DNA from: Singulisphaera sp. GP187
GTDB taxonomy: Bacteria > Planctomycetota > Planctomycetia > Gemmatales > Gemmataceae
Direction of reading: 5' to 3'
NCBI GenBank assembly: GCA_945861245.1
Contig: CAMAUE010000003.1
Span: 1-64,000 of the forward strand
Length of the DNA stretch: 64,000 nt
Every line of letters begins with the position of its first letter. Within the stretch, counting starts at the first letter, position 1. Shown one piece after another: positions 52,108-62,015 of the stretch. A program made the position numbers and the translations under genes. The notes below the pieces were generated by a model. The model saw only the letters and a list, made by a program, of their open reading frames with translations, was not told where the DNA came from and did not search any database.

Positions 52108-53106
52108 CTAACACCACATCCGTTTGTCAACGACGTTCAGCAACCTCTCGCCTTTCACGAATCCCCGCAGATTCGCTAACAGCGTCTCCAGATGTCGCTC
52201 CGGCACACGCGGCGAGGCAGCGGCGCAGTGCGGCGTCAGGATCACGTTTTCCATGTTCCACATCGGATGCCCCGCAGGCAACGGCTCCGTTTCGAGCACA
52301 TCCAACCCGGCCCCAGCGATCTCGCCCGCTTGCAATGCTGCTGTCAGGTCCGCGAGATCGACGATCACGCCGCGACCGACGTTGATGAGGTACGCGCTCT
52401 TCTTCATTTTCCGAATGCGTTCGCGATTGAAGAGTTTGAACGTCTCCGGCGTATGCGGGGCGGCGATGACGACGAAATCGCATTGGCCCAGCATCTCCGC
52501 GAGGTGGCTGGGTCGATAGATCGCACACCCGACCGGCGCGTCCTCGGCACGCGGATCGACGCTCAGAACACGCATGCCGAATGCGATACCGCGCTCGGCG
52601 ACGGCGATGCCAATTCCGCCCAAACCGACGATGCCGAGCGTGCAATCGCCGAGCGTGATGGCGGCGCAATCCGAAGGATGCACCTCGCCCGGTCCGCCGT
52701 AGCCGGGCAACTCGCCCGCATCGCGGCCGAGCATCCGCCATTCGCCGCGCAACTGTTGACGCAGATAGATATGAAAGTTCTTGGCGAAACAGATGATGTA
52801 TCCGAACACATGATCGGCAATGACATCGCTGAAAATACCACGCATATTCGTCACGATCACGGGCGATGCGACGAGGTCGGGATAGAGATATTTCTCCATG
52901 CTCGCGGTCGGCGATTGGACCCAGCGCAATCGTTTGGCCGCCTTGAGGAGACGCGGCGTCAGGTAGCCGAACAGCGCGTCGGCATCGGCGATCTCCGCCT
53001 CGGCGATGTCGTCATTCGCCGCATTGACGACGCGCATTGGGTGGGCAGCGTCGACGATTTTCGTCAGGCGCTCGTCGGAAACGGGTGGTGAAATGACCAG
53101 CTTCAT
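52108..53106 (-). CDS. D-2-hydroxyacid dehydrogenase (NAD-dependent)
   Basis: A 332-residue enzyme with a Rossmann motif GIVGLGGIGIAVAERG near residue 160, catalytic Arg in INVGRGVIVD, Glu in LDVLETEPLPAGHPMW and His in ILTPHCAAAS. These define the D-isomer 2-hydroxyacid dehydrogenase family (glyoxylate/hydroxypyruvate/phosphoglycerate types). It lacks the ACT domain and C-terminal extension of SerA. The substrate is undefined. The start is ATG at 53106. Confidence 0.9.
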   Translation of the reverse strand: MKLVISPPVSDERLTKIVDAAHPMRVVNAANDDIAEAEIADADALFGYLTPRLLKAAKRLRWVQSPTASMEKYLYPDLVASPVIVTNMRGIFSDVIADHVFGYIICFAKNFHIYLRQQLRGEWRMLGRDAGELPGYGGPGEVHPSDCAAITLGDCTLGIVGLGGIGIAVAERGIAFGMRVLSVDPRAEDAPVGCAIYRPSHLAEMLGQCDFVVIAAPHTPETFKLFNRERIRKMKKSAYLINVGRGVIVDLADLTAALQAGEIAGAGLDVLETEPLPAGHPMWNMENVILTPHCAAASPRVPERHLETLLANLRGFVKGERLLNVVDKRMWC

Positions 53107-53147
53107 CGTACGATCTCCGTAGGGAATACCGAGTGTGATCTTCCTTG

Positions 53148-53209
53148 ATTTCCGCTTGCGGCTTAGCGCTCAAGTGGGACGTTCCGAGCGCTAAGCCGCA
53201 AGCGGAAAT
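53148..53209. repeat. Family A inverted repeat, 24-bp perfect arms
   Basis: ATTTCCGCTTGCGGCTTAGC and following GCTC pair perfectly with the inverted copy, spacer 14 bases. It is the best-preserved copy of family A in this window. Confidence 0.92.
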
Positions 53210-53227
53210 CAATCGTGGACCAACATC

Positions 53228-54874
53228 ATGACGCCGTCCGCGTTTGTCGTCCTGGAACCGCTATCGTCCTCGCGCTCGCGCTCGCGCTTCTTCCTGCTGG
53301 CGTGGCTCCACGCCTTCGCGCGCCGCCTGCCGTTCTGGGCGCTCGTGGTCGTCATCCTCGTCTCGAACATCGGCGGCACCGCGTTCAACTTTATTTACAA
53401 CACCCAGCTCATTGTCGAACGCATTCTCACACCCAGCCAAAAAATAGGATTTTGGGACCACGCCGTCCCCATATACAACGCCGTCGCCTGGCCCACCTGC
53501 GTCGCGGCGATATTCTACGTTCTTTGGCCGCTGATGCGCTGCCTGGGCCAACTGCGGCGCGGCGAAATCGTCGAGCCGGCCTTCCTCGAGTTCTGCCAGC
53601 GCCGGCTCGTGAACTTCCCGATCTTCCTACTACTCCTCAACCTGATCGGCATGCTCCCCGGCGCCTTCATCTTTCCGTGGGTCATCACTGCCAAGGGTGG
53701 GACCGAACAAGCCGATGACATCTGGCTTCATTTCACGATCTCCTTTTTCATCTCCGCGGTTTTCACAACCGCCCAAACCTTCTTTCTCATGCAGGGATTT
53801 CTCACCGCCTATCTCTATCCCGACTTTTTCAAGGTCACCCGTCCCGAGGCCGTGCCGGGAGTCATCAAGATCCCGTTCACGCTCCGCCTTGTGATGCTGT
53901 GGACTGCCATCGTTTTGATGCCGCTCATCGGGCTGCTCACGGTCGCCCTGACTATCGATAGAAATAATCCCAAGCACCAGATGTTCGCAGTCGGCGTCGG
54001 CGTCGCCAGCGCCATCTCCGGCGCCGCGATCTTTTGGCTCGTCGGCCGCGATCTGTGGGGATGGATCCAGCTGCAAACCGAAGCGACCGGTCAGATCGCC
54101 GCGGGCAACTTCGACATCCGCATCGACCAGCCGCGGCCGGACGAATGGGGCCGACTGACGAACCACTTCAACGACATGGCGACATCACTCAGCCAGGCGT
54201 GGGACTCGCACGAAACGCTCGGCCAGCTGGTCAGCCCGCAGGTACGCGATCAGATTTTGCACAACAACCACGGCTTCGATGTGTCGATGCAGGAGGTCAC
54301 GGTGATGTTTGTCGATATTCGCGGCTTCACGACGCGTTGCGCCAGCGAATCGCCTCAGCGTATCGGTGAGCTGCTTAATCGTTTTCTCACGCTGGCCGTC
54401 CGTGCGATCGAAGGCAACGGCGGATACGTCAACAAGTTTCTCGGCGATGGCGTGATGGCGCTGTTCGGCGCCACTCAACCGCATCCCGATTACGCCGACT
54501 TTGCGCTTGCGTCCGCACGCGAGCTATTAACCCGGCTGCGCGAACTGAACGTCGAGTTGGTCGGGCAAGGGCAGGCGCCGCTCGTGGTTGGCATCGGCAT
54601 CCACACCGGCACGACGCTCGTCGGCTGCTTCGGTGCGACCGTTGTCGGTGAGGAGGGCCAACCGCTCATTCGCCGCGAATTCACCGCCATTGGCGAGACC
54701 GTCAACCTCTGCCAACGTATCGAACAGCTCACCAAAAAGGTCGGCGGCCCAATCCTTATCAGCGAGGCGACCCGCACATGCCTTCGAGAAATCTGGACGT
54801 TGGAAACCGTCGGCCCGCAGGAACTGCCCGGTTCGCCGACGCCAATGCTGGTTCATCGCGTGGTAGCGGAATAA
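53228..54874 (+). CDS. Membrane class III adenylate/guanylate cyclase with HAMP domain
   Basis: The 548-residue protein has about six membrane helices in residues 20-260 (LPFWALVVVILVSNIGG, LMLWTAIVLMPLIGLLTVAL), a HAMP region near 275-330 (TGQIAAGNFDIRIDQPRPDEWGRLTNHFNDM), and a cyclase catalytic domain from about 355. Metal Asp residues are in VTVMFVDIRGFTTR and KFLGDGVMALFGA; FTAIGETVNLCQRIE carries the transition-state Asn and Arg. Its signal input is probably sensed by the membrane part, as no separate sensor domain is seen. Catalysis makes cAMP (or cGMP). Confidence 0.9.
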   Translation: MTPSAFVVLEPLSSSRSRSRFFLLAWLHAFARRLPFWALVVVILVSNIGGTAFNFIYNTQLIVERILTPSQKIGFWDHAVPIYNAVAWPTCVAAIFYVLWPLMRCLGQLRRGEIVEPAFLEFCQRRLVNFPIFLLLLNLIGMLPGAFIFPWVITAKGGTEQADDIWLHFTISFFISAVFTTAQTFFLMQGFLTAYLYPDFFKVTRPEAVPGVIKIPFTLRLVMLWTAIVLMPLIGLLTVALTIDRNNPKHQMFAVGVGVASAISGAAIFWLVGRDLWGWIQLQTEATGQIAAGNFDIRIDQPRPDEWGRLTNHFNDMATSLSQAWDSHETLGQLVSPQVRDQILHNNHGFDVSMQEVTVMFVDIRGFTTRCASESPQRIGELLNRFLTLAVRAIEGNGGYVNKFLGDGVMALFGATQPHPDYADFALASARELLTRLRELNVELVGQGQAPLVVGIGIHTGTTLVGCFGATVVGEEGQPLIRREFTAIGETVNLCQRIEQLTKKVGGPILISEATRTCLREIWTLETVGPQELPGSPTPMLVHRVVAE

Positions 54875-54891
54875 ACTGACCTAGGAATTCC

Positions 54892-54947
54892 GCCGCTTGC
54901 GGCTTAGCGTTCACAAAGCGCCGCTCGAGCGCTAAGCCGCAAGCGGC
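54892..54947. repeat. Family A inverted repeat
   Basis: GCCGCTTGCGGCTTAGCG and CGCTAAGCCGCAAGCGGC are perfect 18-bp arms, with the inner pair partly mismatched and a 20-base spacer. Confidence 0.88.
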
Positions 54948-55015
54948 AATGCTGAAACTGATATGTATTTTGTATGATCCTTAGACGACCCCCACCCCTA
55001 TCCGGAGAACCTCTC

Positions 55016-56278
55016 ATGAACCGCTTTTTGGCAATCGTGCTCATCGCCATCGTCGCGCCGGCTGTGACCGCGCAGGACTTCTTCCTCAAGAAAGGCGATG
55101 TCGTCGTCATGATGGGCGACAGCATCACCGAGCAACGGCTCTACTCCAACTACGTCGAAATCTGGAGCCAAACGCGCTTCCCGTCGCACAACCTCGTCTT
55201 TCGCAACGTCGGCATCGGCGGTGATCGCTCGACCGGCGGCAACGGCCGCTTCAAACGCGATGTCCTCACCCACAAGCCGACCGTCCTCACCGTCGATTTC
55301 GGCATGAACGACGGCAACTACAACCTCAAGGCGTTCGACGAGAAATCGTTCGCCACCTACATCAAGGGACTGCAAGGCATCGCCGATCAGGCCAATGCCG
55401 CCAAGATTCGCGTCGCCTGGATCACGCCGCAACCGGTCGAGCATAATCCGGGCGACGCCAAAGAAGCATACAACATTACGCTCGAAAAGTTCTCCGCGGG
55501 CGTCGGCGACATCGCCAAGAAGAACGAAGGCCTGTTCGTTGACCAGTTCCATCCGTACTGGGCCGTCGTCGACAAGGCACGAAAAGCCGGCGAGAAAGGC
55601 CGTATCACCGGCGGCGACGCCGTGCACCCTGGACCCGCTGGCCAAGCCATGATGGCGGCGGCGATCATGAAGGGCATGAACTTTCCGCGAACCGTGTCGA
55701 GCGTCACAGTCGATGCTGCCGGTGGCTCGGGCAAGCCAGATACGAAGAACTGCACAATCGACTCGTTCAACACCGAAGGCGGCATCATTGCGTTTCAACG
55801 CAAAGACGCCGCTTTGCCGTTTTTCCCCGATGCCGCCAAGAGCATCCTGAAACACACGCCGCTTTTGGAAGAAATGAACGACTACGGTTTGAAGGTCACC
55901 GGTCTCAAAGCAGGCAAGTATGACGTGAAACTCGGCGGCAAAACGGTTGCCTCTTACAGCGATGCCGAACTCGCCAAGGGCGTCAACCTTGCCGGGCCTG
56001 CGTTGAAAGTCGGCCCGGTTGCCGATCAGGTCAACGCCATCGCCAAGGCGATCACCGACAAGACCAACTACTACTACGGCCAAATCTACGGCCCGTTGGT
56101 GCTGCAACGCAACATCGCCAAGAATCCTGATTTCAAAGATGTGGCGAAGGAGGACCTCGCCAAGCGGCGCGATGCCCTGATCGCCGAGCGCATGAAAAAG
56201 ATGCCGGAACTCGATGCGGCAATTCACAAGACGTTGGAGCCGCGACCACATCTTGTCGAAATCGTGGCCGCCAAGTAA
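55016..56278 (+). CDS. Secreted SGNH/GDSL hydrolase
   Basis: Start at 55016 after GGAGA with a signal peptide (MNRFLAIVLIAIVAPAVTAQ), 420 residues. The four SGNH blocks are visible: Ser in GDSITEQ near residue 38, Gly in VGIGGDRS, Asn in GMNDGNY, and the Asp-x-x-His pair in GGDAVHPGPAGQ. The last 200 residues form an extra helical/beta region (LEEMNDYGLKVTGLKAGKYDVKL) common in planctomycete members. It should remove acyl or acetyl groups from carbohydrate outside the cytoplasm. It appears to be monocistronic. Confidence 0.9.
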   Translation: MNRFLAIVLIAIVAPAVTAQDFFLKKGDVVVMMGDSITEQRLYSNYVEIWSQTRFPSHNLVFRNVGIGGDRSTGGNGRFKRDVLTHKPTVLTVDFGMNDGNYNLKAFDEKSFATYIKGLQGIADQANAAKIRVAWITPQPVEHNPGDAKEAYNITLEKFSAGVGDIAKKNEGLFVDQFHPYWAVVDKARKAGEKGRITGGDAVHPGPAGQAMMAAAIMKGMNFPRTVSSVTVDAAGGSGKPDTKNCTIDSFNTEGGIIAFQRKDAALPFFPDAAKSILKHTPLLEEMNDYGLKVTGLKAGKYDVKLGGKTVASYSDAELAKGVNLAGPALKVGPVADQVNAIAKAITDKTNYYYGQIYGPLVLQRNIAKNPDFKDVAKEDLAKRRDALIAERMKKMPELDAAIHKTLEPRPHLVEIVAAK

Positions 56279-56377
56279 ATCGAATCGAATCGCTTAGCTG
56301 TGACGCGCAGCGGAGCATGCCATTTCGCGCTAGGCAGCGCGTCGCGGATTAACGAACGATCGCATTTCGGAGTCGCC

Positions 56378-59300
56378 ATGGACGATCCAGAGAAGGACGA
56401 AGTACGCGAAAAGACCGAAGCGCAAAGGCACTTCGATGCCGCGGACGAATTGCGCCTCGAGGGCAAGCTGGATCGTGCGATCGCAGAGTGCGAGGCAGCG
56501 ATTCGGCTCGATCCGAATTATGCGCGTGCGTACGGGTGCCGTGGTGCTGCGTTCCGCGCCAAGGGCGATCTCGAACAAGCCTTGGTCGACTTTACGACGG
56601 CGTTGAATCTTGATCCCAGCTTCGTCTGGGGTTTTGTCGAACGCGGCATGCTTTATCGTCAGATAGACAGGCTCGATGCGGCCATGGCGGATATTAGCGA
56701 TGCCCTGTCGCTGGAAGACGGTTACGCCCGCGCCTGGGGAGCCCGGGGCCTCATCCACGGGCAGCGTCAGGACCATGATCTCGCGATCGCCGACTTCGAT
56801 CGGGCGCTCGACCTCGATCCCGACTACCACCTTATCTACCTCTATCGCGCACGGGCTCGACGCTTTCTACAGCAATACGATCTCGCGATGGGCGATCTCA
56901 ATGAATTGATTCGACAGGACGAAATATTGGCCGACGCCTACGCCGAGCGCGGCGCCGTCTACCGTCGGCTTGGCGAGTTGGACATGGCGATTGGCGATTT
57001 GTGTGAGTCGGTCGAAATAGAACCAGACCCGTGGGTCTACTCGGAACTGGGCAGTGCCTACGGTCGAAAAGGCGATTCAGCGCAGGCGGAAGCGAGCTTT
57101 TCCAAGGCGCTCGAACTCGATCCGAAATTCGTACGAGCGATGGCCGAGCGTGGCGTGCTACGGCGTCGCGCGGGGCGCTGGCAGGAAGCGATTGCCGATC
57201 TCGATAGCGCAATCACCCTTGAGCCTGACGCCTGGAAGCTGGCGGAGCGTGGCTGCGCTCATGCCGGCGCCGACCAGTACCAGGCTGCGTTGGTGGATTA
57301 CAACGCTGCGCTCGAATTGGAACCGAACTACTCCTTCGCACTGGCAAGACGCGGAATGGCGTATCGCGAACTCGATGACTATGACCAGGCGATTCGCGAC
57401 CTGACTCGAGCGTTGAAGGTGGGGCCGGCCAGCGACTGGATTTATGCGGAACGTGGATCGGCGTTTCGGCTCAAAGGCATGCTCGATTTTGCCATTGACG
57501 ATCTCACAGAGGCGGTCGAGCGCGATCCCGATTATTCCTGGGCCTGGGCGGAACGCGGGGCGTCGCATCGGCTCAAGGGGCAGCTCGATGAGGCCGTCGC
57601 CGACTTGAGCCGTGCTATCAAGCTTTCGCCGACCTATACCTGGGCGATTGGGCAACGCGGCATCGCGCATCGCCATGCAGGCGACCATGCCAAGGCGATC
57701 GCCGACTTGTCGCACGCTTTGGAGTTGGGCGGGGAGCGAATGTGGGTGCTGTCGCAGCGCGGCGTCGCCTATCGTGAGGCAGGCGAATACGCCGCCGGTG
57801 TCGCCGATCTCTCCGCCTCGCTGGTGATCGAGGAATCGACCTGGGCGTTCGTCGAGCGGGCGATCTGCTATCGCAATCTCGAACAGTACGACCTTGCGAT
57901 TGCCGATTGTTCCAAAGCGATCGAGCGCGCACCGAAGCACGCGACGGCCTGGGCGCAACGCGGCTACGCCTTTGCCGAGAAAGGCGATGCGGATCAGGCG
58001 ATCGCCGACTTTACCGAGGCGTTGAAACTCGACGCCGGCATCGGCTGGGCGTTTGATCAGCGAGCGCTTGCGTATCGAAAGAAAAACCTGCTGGATCTCG
58101 CCTTGGCCGACTTTTCCGAATCGTTGCGATTGTTCCCGAACGACGCCTGGAGTTGGGCGCAGCGCGGCGTCACACATCGGACGGCTGGGGCCTATAATCT
58201 CGCGATTGTCGACCTGACCAAGGCCATCGAACTCGCGCGCGATGAATCGTGGATTTACGCTGCCCGCGGTCTGACGAATCGGCTGGCGAATTCGCTGGTG
58301 GATGCCATCGGCGATTTCACTCGGGCACTGGAAATGGATTCCGACTATGTCTACGCTTTGGGCCAGCGCGCCATCGCCTACCGCATTCAAGGAAGTTGCC
58401 AGCTCGCGCTTGCCGACCTGAACAAAGCAATCGGATTAGGCGGCAAGCAGGATTGGCTTTATGACGCCCGTGGGCGAACGCTTCGATTGATCGGACAGCA
58501 CGAGGCGGCCATCGCCGACCTGACGGTTTCATTGGAAATCACCGGCGACTCGGCATGGACGTTGACGGAGCGTGGCCAGGCCTACCGCATGCTCGGCAAG
58601 TACGCCGAGGCCGTCGCCGATTTCACGCGATCGTTGGAACTGGAGCCCGATGAGTCGCTGGCGTGGGCGGAGCGCGGCGTTTCGCAATATCACCTGAAGC
58701 AGTACGATGCGGCCATTGCCGACCTCACTAGAGCATTGGCGATCAATCCGAATTACACCTGGGCACGGAGCCAGCGCGGGCTTGCCTATCGGGTGTATGG
58801 AAAGCACGATTACGCCATCGCCGATTTGACGGCAGCATTGGAGGCACACCCAAGCGATGCCTGGGTCTTGGCTCAACGTGGCATCGCCTACCGCGAGAAG
58901 AAAGAACTTGCCAAGGCCGTCAGCGAGCTTTCCCGCGCGATCGAACTCGGCAAAAACGAATCATGGGTGCTGGGCGAACGTGGCTTCGCCTATCGGCTTA
59001 ATAAGCAATGGGACGAGGCGATCGTCGATTTCAACGCGCAGATCGAAGGCAATCCCGCCAGTGGCTGGGCACATGCCCAGCGGGCGGTATCCTACCGCGA
59101 GAAGAAAGACCAGGCCAAGGCCATCAACGATTACACTCGTGCGATGGAATTGGGGATGCGCGAAGGATGGGTCGTCGGTGAACGCGGACTCTGCTATCGG
59201 CTTATCAAACAATACGACGACGCCATCGCCGATCTGAACGCCCATATCCAGGTCGACCCGGACAGCGGTTGGGCATTCGCTCAGCGCGGCATTGCCTACC

Positions 59301-60406
59301 GAGAGAAGGGTGAGTTCGCCCAAGCGGTTTCGGACCTCACGCACGCAATCGAACTTGGCAAGAATGAAGCCTGGGTTTTTGGTGCACGTGGCCTTGCCTA
59401 TCGTCGATCCGATCAGTTCGACCACGCCATCGCCGATTTCACGGCACAGATAGCGATCGACCCGGACGACAGCTGGCCGTACGGATATCGCGGCGAGACA
59501 CATATCGCGAAAAAACTGTACGCGGAAGCTGTCGCTGACCTGACCCGGGCGAATGAACTGAGCAATAACGACGCCTGGTTTCGCAGTCAACTTGCCTATG
59601 CGCTTCGCTTGAACAACCAGTATGACGCAGCCATCGCCGCGTTCGCCGCGTTTCTTGAGATCGGCACCGACAAAATCTGGGGGCTCGCGCAACGCGGAAT
59701 CGCCCATCGGCAGAAAGGCGACTACCCGGTTGCAATAGCGGATTTGACGACAGCTATCGAACTCGGCCAAGTGAAAGCCTGGGTGTATGGCGAACGCGGA
59801 ATGACCTATTACTTTGCTAAACAATACGAAAATGCGATAGCCGATTTCACGACGGCGATCGATATGGACCGTAGCCTTGGCTGGCTTCACAGACAACGTG
59901 CGCGAACCTGGGCGCATCGCCGCTACTACTCCAAAGCGCTCGCTGATATCGACGAGGCCATGAAGGTCGAGCCGAAGAACCAGGCGGAATATCTGGCGAT
60001 TCGAGCTGATTTTCACGAGAGATTCGACCGAATTGCTCTCGCGCGGCGAGATATGGATGCGGCGTTCCTTCTCGCTCCCGATGACGCTCATGTCAATAAT
60101 CTCATCGCCTGGCTAACTGCGACCAGTCCGTCGCCAGACTTTCGAGATGGTGCCGGTGCACTAAGGCACGCTACCAAGGCGTGCGAGAAAACGAACTGGC
60201 AGGACCATGACTACATCGACTCTCTTGCCGCCGCGTGCGCCGAGGTTGGCGATTTCGCCAGGGCGCTTGAACTGCAAATGAAAGCGATGGAAGGCGCTTC
60301 GGCAAATCAGATAGCCGACTTCGCTTCAAGGCTCGGGCTCTACCGAGCCAATACGCCATTCCGTCGCGTCGCGGAGACGCCGCTGGATGATGCCGATGTC
60401 GGCTAA
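56378..60406 (+). CDS. Very long tetratricopeptide-repeat protein
   Basis: The ATG at 56378 (MDDPEKDEVREKTEAQRHF) follows CGGAG; the track ORF starts 26 codons earlier. The 1342-residue protein consists of about 35 repeats of 34-36 residues with the pattern W-x-x-x-x-RG-x-x-x-R..-L-x-x-A-x-x-D-x-x-x-A-x-x-L (for example WAERGASHRLKGQLDEAVAD). There is no signal peptide, no membrane helix and no catalytic domain; only the last about 100 residues (DAHVNNLIAWLTATSPSPDF) depart from the pattern. It should be a cytoplasmic scaffold. The uniformity of repeats suggests recent internal duplication. Partners cannot be guessed. Confidence 0.9.
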   Translation: MDDPEKDEVREKTEAQRHFDAADELRLEGKLDRAIAECEAAIRLDPNYARAYGCRGAAFRAKGDLEQALVDFTTALNLDPSFVWGFVERGMLYRQIDRLDAAMADISDALSLEDGYARAWGARGLIHGQRQDHDLAIADFDRALDLDPDYHLIYLYRARARRFLQQYDLAMGDLNELIRQDEILADAYAERGAVYRRLGELDMAIGDLCESVEIEPDPWVYSELGSAYGRKGDSAQAEASFSKALELDPKFVRAMAERGVLRRRAGRWQEAIADLDSAITLEPDAWKLAERGCAHAGADQYQAALVDYNAALELEPNYSFALARRGMAYRELDDYDQAIRDLTRALKVGPASDWIYAERGSAFRLKGMLDFAIDDLTEAVERDPDYSWAWAERGASHRLKGQLDEAVADLSRAIKLSPTYTWAIGQRGIAHRHAGDHAKAIADLSHALELGGERMWVLSQRGVAYREAGEYAAGVADLSASLVIEESTWAFVERAICYRNLEQYDLAIADCSKAIERAPKHATAWAQRGYAFAEKGDADQAIADFTEALKLDAGIGWAFDQRALAYRKKNLLDLALADFSESLRLFPNDAWSWAQRGVTHRTAGAYNLAIVDLTKAIELARDESWIYAARGLTNRLANSLVDAIGDFTRALEMDSDYVYALGQRAIAYRIQGSCQLALADLNKAIGLGGKQDWLYDARGRTLRLIGQHEAAIADLTVSLEITGDSAWTLTERGQAYRMLGKYAEAVADFTRSLELEPDESLAWAERGVSQYHLKQYDAAIADLTRALAINPNYTWARSQRGLAYRVYGKHDYAIADLTAALEAHPSDAWVLAQRGIAYREKKELAKAVSELSRAIELGKNESWVLGERGFAYRLNKQWDEAIVDFNAQIEGNPASGWAHAQRAVSYREKKDQAKAINDYTRAMELGMREGWVVGERGLCYRLIKQYDDAIADLNAHIQVDPDSGWAFAQRGIAYREKGEFAQAVSDLTHAIELGKNEAWVFGARGLAYRRSDQFDHAIADFTAQIAIDPDDSWPYGYRGETHIAKKLYAEAVADLTRANELSNNDAWFRSQLAYALRLNNQYDAAIAAFAAFLEIGTDKIWGLAQRGIAHRQKGDYPVAIADLTTAIELGQVKAWVYGERGMTYYFAKQYENAIADFTTAIDMDRSLGWLHRQRARTWAHRRYYSKALADIDEAMKVEPKNQAEYLAIRADFHERFDRIALARRDMDAAFLLAPDDAHVNNLIAWLTATSPSPDFRDGAGALRHATKACEKTNWQDHDYIDSLAAACAEVGDFARALELQMKAMEGASANQIADFASRLGLYRANTPFRRVAETPLDDADVG

Positions 60407-60593
60407 CCCGGGGCGTGAAGCGGAGGGTGGCGGTGACGACATCGCGTTCCGCTTCGCGCTGCGGTAAAATGGAAAGCGGGCCGAGTGCGGCTGGCCGACG
60501 CGCACTTGCTCCGCTACAGTGTCAGCAGGAGCCGACGGCGCATCAAACGCCGGGCCAAGGATTCGTCCCTCAACTCATCACGGATATTGCGAC

Positions 60594-61880
<1,287 letters not shown>

Positions 61881-61904
61881 CAACAGTCAAATAATGTTGA
61901 TTCC

Positions 61905-61985
61905 GTTTAGCCGCTCGCCTTTGGCGAGCGCGAACTCCGTGCCGCACGCTACCTGTTCGCGCTCGCCCAAGGCGAGCGGCTAAAC
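61905..61985. repeat. REPIN-like inverted repeat, family B
   Basis: GTTTAGCCGCTCGCCTTTGG and CGAGCG pair with CGCTCGCCCAAGGCGAGCGG and CTAAAC across about 27 bases. Each arm folds on itself as an 8-bp hairpin. It lies before the helicase gene. Confidence 0.88.
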
Positions 61986-62015
61986 AAAAACAAAAATGCC
62001 ACAAGAGGCACCACC

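Noticed and set aside
54998-56251. 417-residue minus-strand ORF
   Set aside because: Antisense to the SGNH hydrolase, whose motifs and signal peptide are clear; the antisense translation has none.
56378-60406. CRISPR-like or non-coding tandem repeat
   Set aside because: The period is about 102-108 bases in one open frame and encodes TPRs; there are no constant direct repeats with unique spacers.
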